DNA from: Motacilla alba alba
Lineage: Eukaryota > Chordata > Aves > Passeriformes > Motacillidae
Assembly: GCF_015832195.1 (NCBI RefSeq)
Contig: NC_052026.1
Location: 16,525,013-16,589,012, forward strand
Length of the DNA stretch: 64,000 nt
Direction: 5' to 3'
Shown: in pieces, positions 1-64,000 of the stretch
Numbering within the stretch: position 1 is the first letter of the stretch
Layout: the number at the start of each line of letters is the position of its first letter
Made by a program: the position numbers and the translations under genes
The notes under the pieces: generated by a model
Told to the model about the DNA's origin: nothing
What the model saw: the letters and a program-made list of their open reading frames with translations, nothing else
The model's database searches: none

Positions 1-64000
<64,000 letters not shown>

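Overview
The window is vertebrate genomic DNA, most likely from a bird. It is AT-leaning and intron-rich, and it carries decayed CR1-type LINE copies. I see no prokaryotic gene organisation. It lies almost entirely inside one gene on the + strand, CMIP (C-Maf-inducing protein), an intracellular signalling adaptor with an N-terminal PH domain and C-terminal leucine-rich repeats.

I recovered 19 consecutive internal coding exons between 5983 and 62528. Each has an AG acceptor and a GT donor, and the reading frame is maintained across every junction. They total 1968 nt, or 656 codons. The recalled mammalian CMIP protein has 773 residues. On that scale these exons cover about residues 101-756. The first ~100 residues and promoter lie upstream of the window. 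The last ~17 residues, stop codon and 3' UTR lie downstream.

Layout: 1-5982 is the 3' part of the first large intron. Two small PH-domain exons (5983-6108, 14875-14925) sit among very long introns. The 18.1-kb intron 14926-33026 holds two minisatellites, of 42-bp and 27/28-bp units, 1.6 kb apart. Exons become denser from 33027 to 43652 (central helical region). A 7.4-kb intron follows, then ten more exons from 51053 to 62528 that encode the conserved C-terminal half and the leucine-rich repeats. The window ends 1.5 kb into the last intron.

The other content is CR1 relics, simple repeats, several palindromes and hairpins, and some intronic stretches whose base or motif content suggests regulatory DNA. 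No second gene, tRNA, rRNA, CRISPR array or intact mobile element is supported. I found no clear new system. The observations most worth checking are an in-frame tandem 3' splice site at a 27-nt microexon, a 276-bp higher-order period in the 27/28-bp minisatellite, a CpG cluster deep in an intron, and a near-perfect 42-nt hairpin in the last intron.
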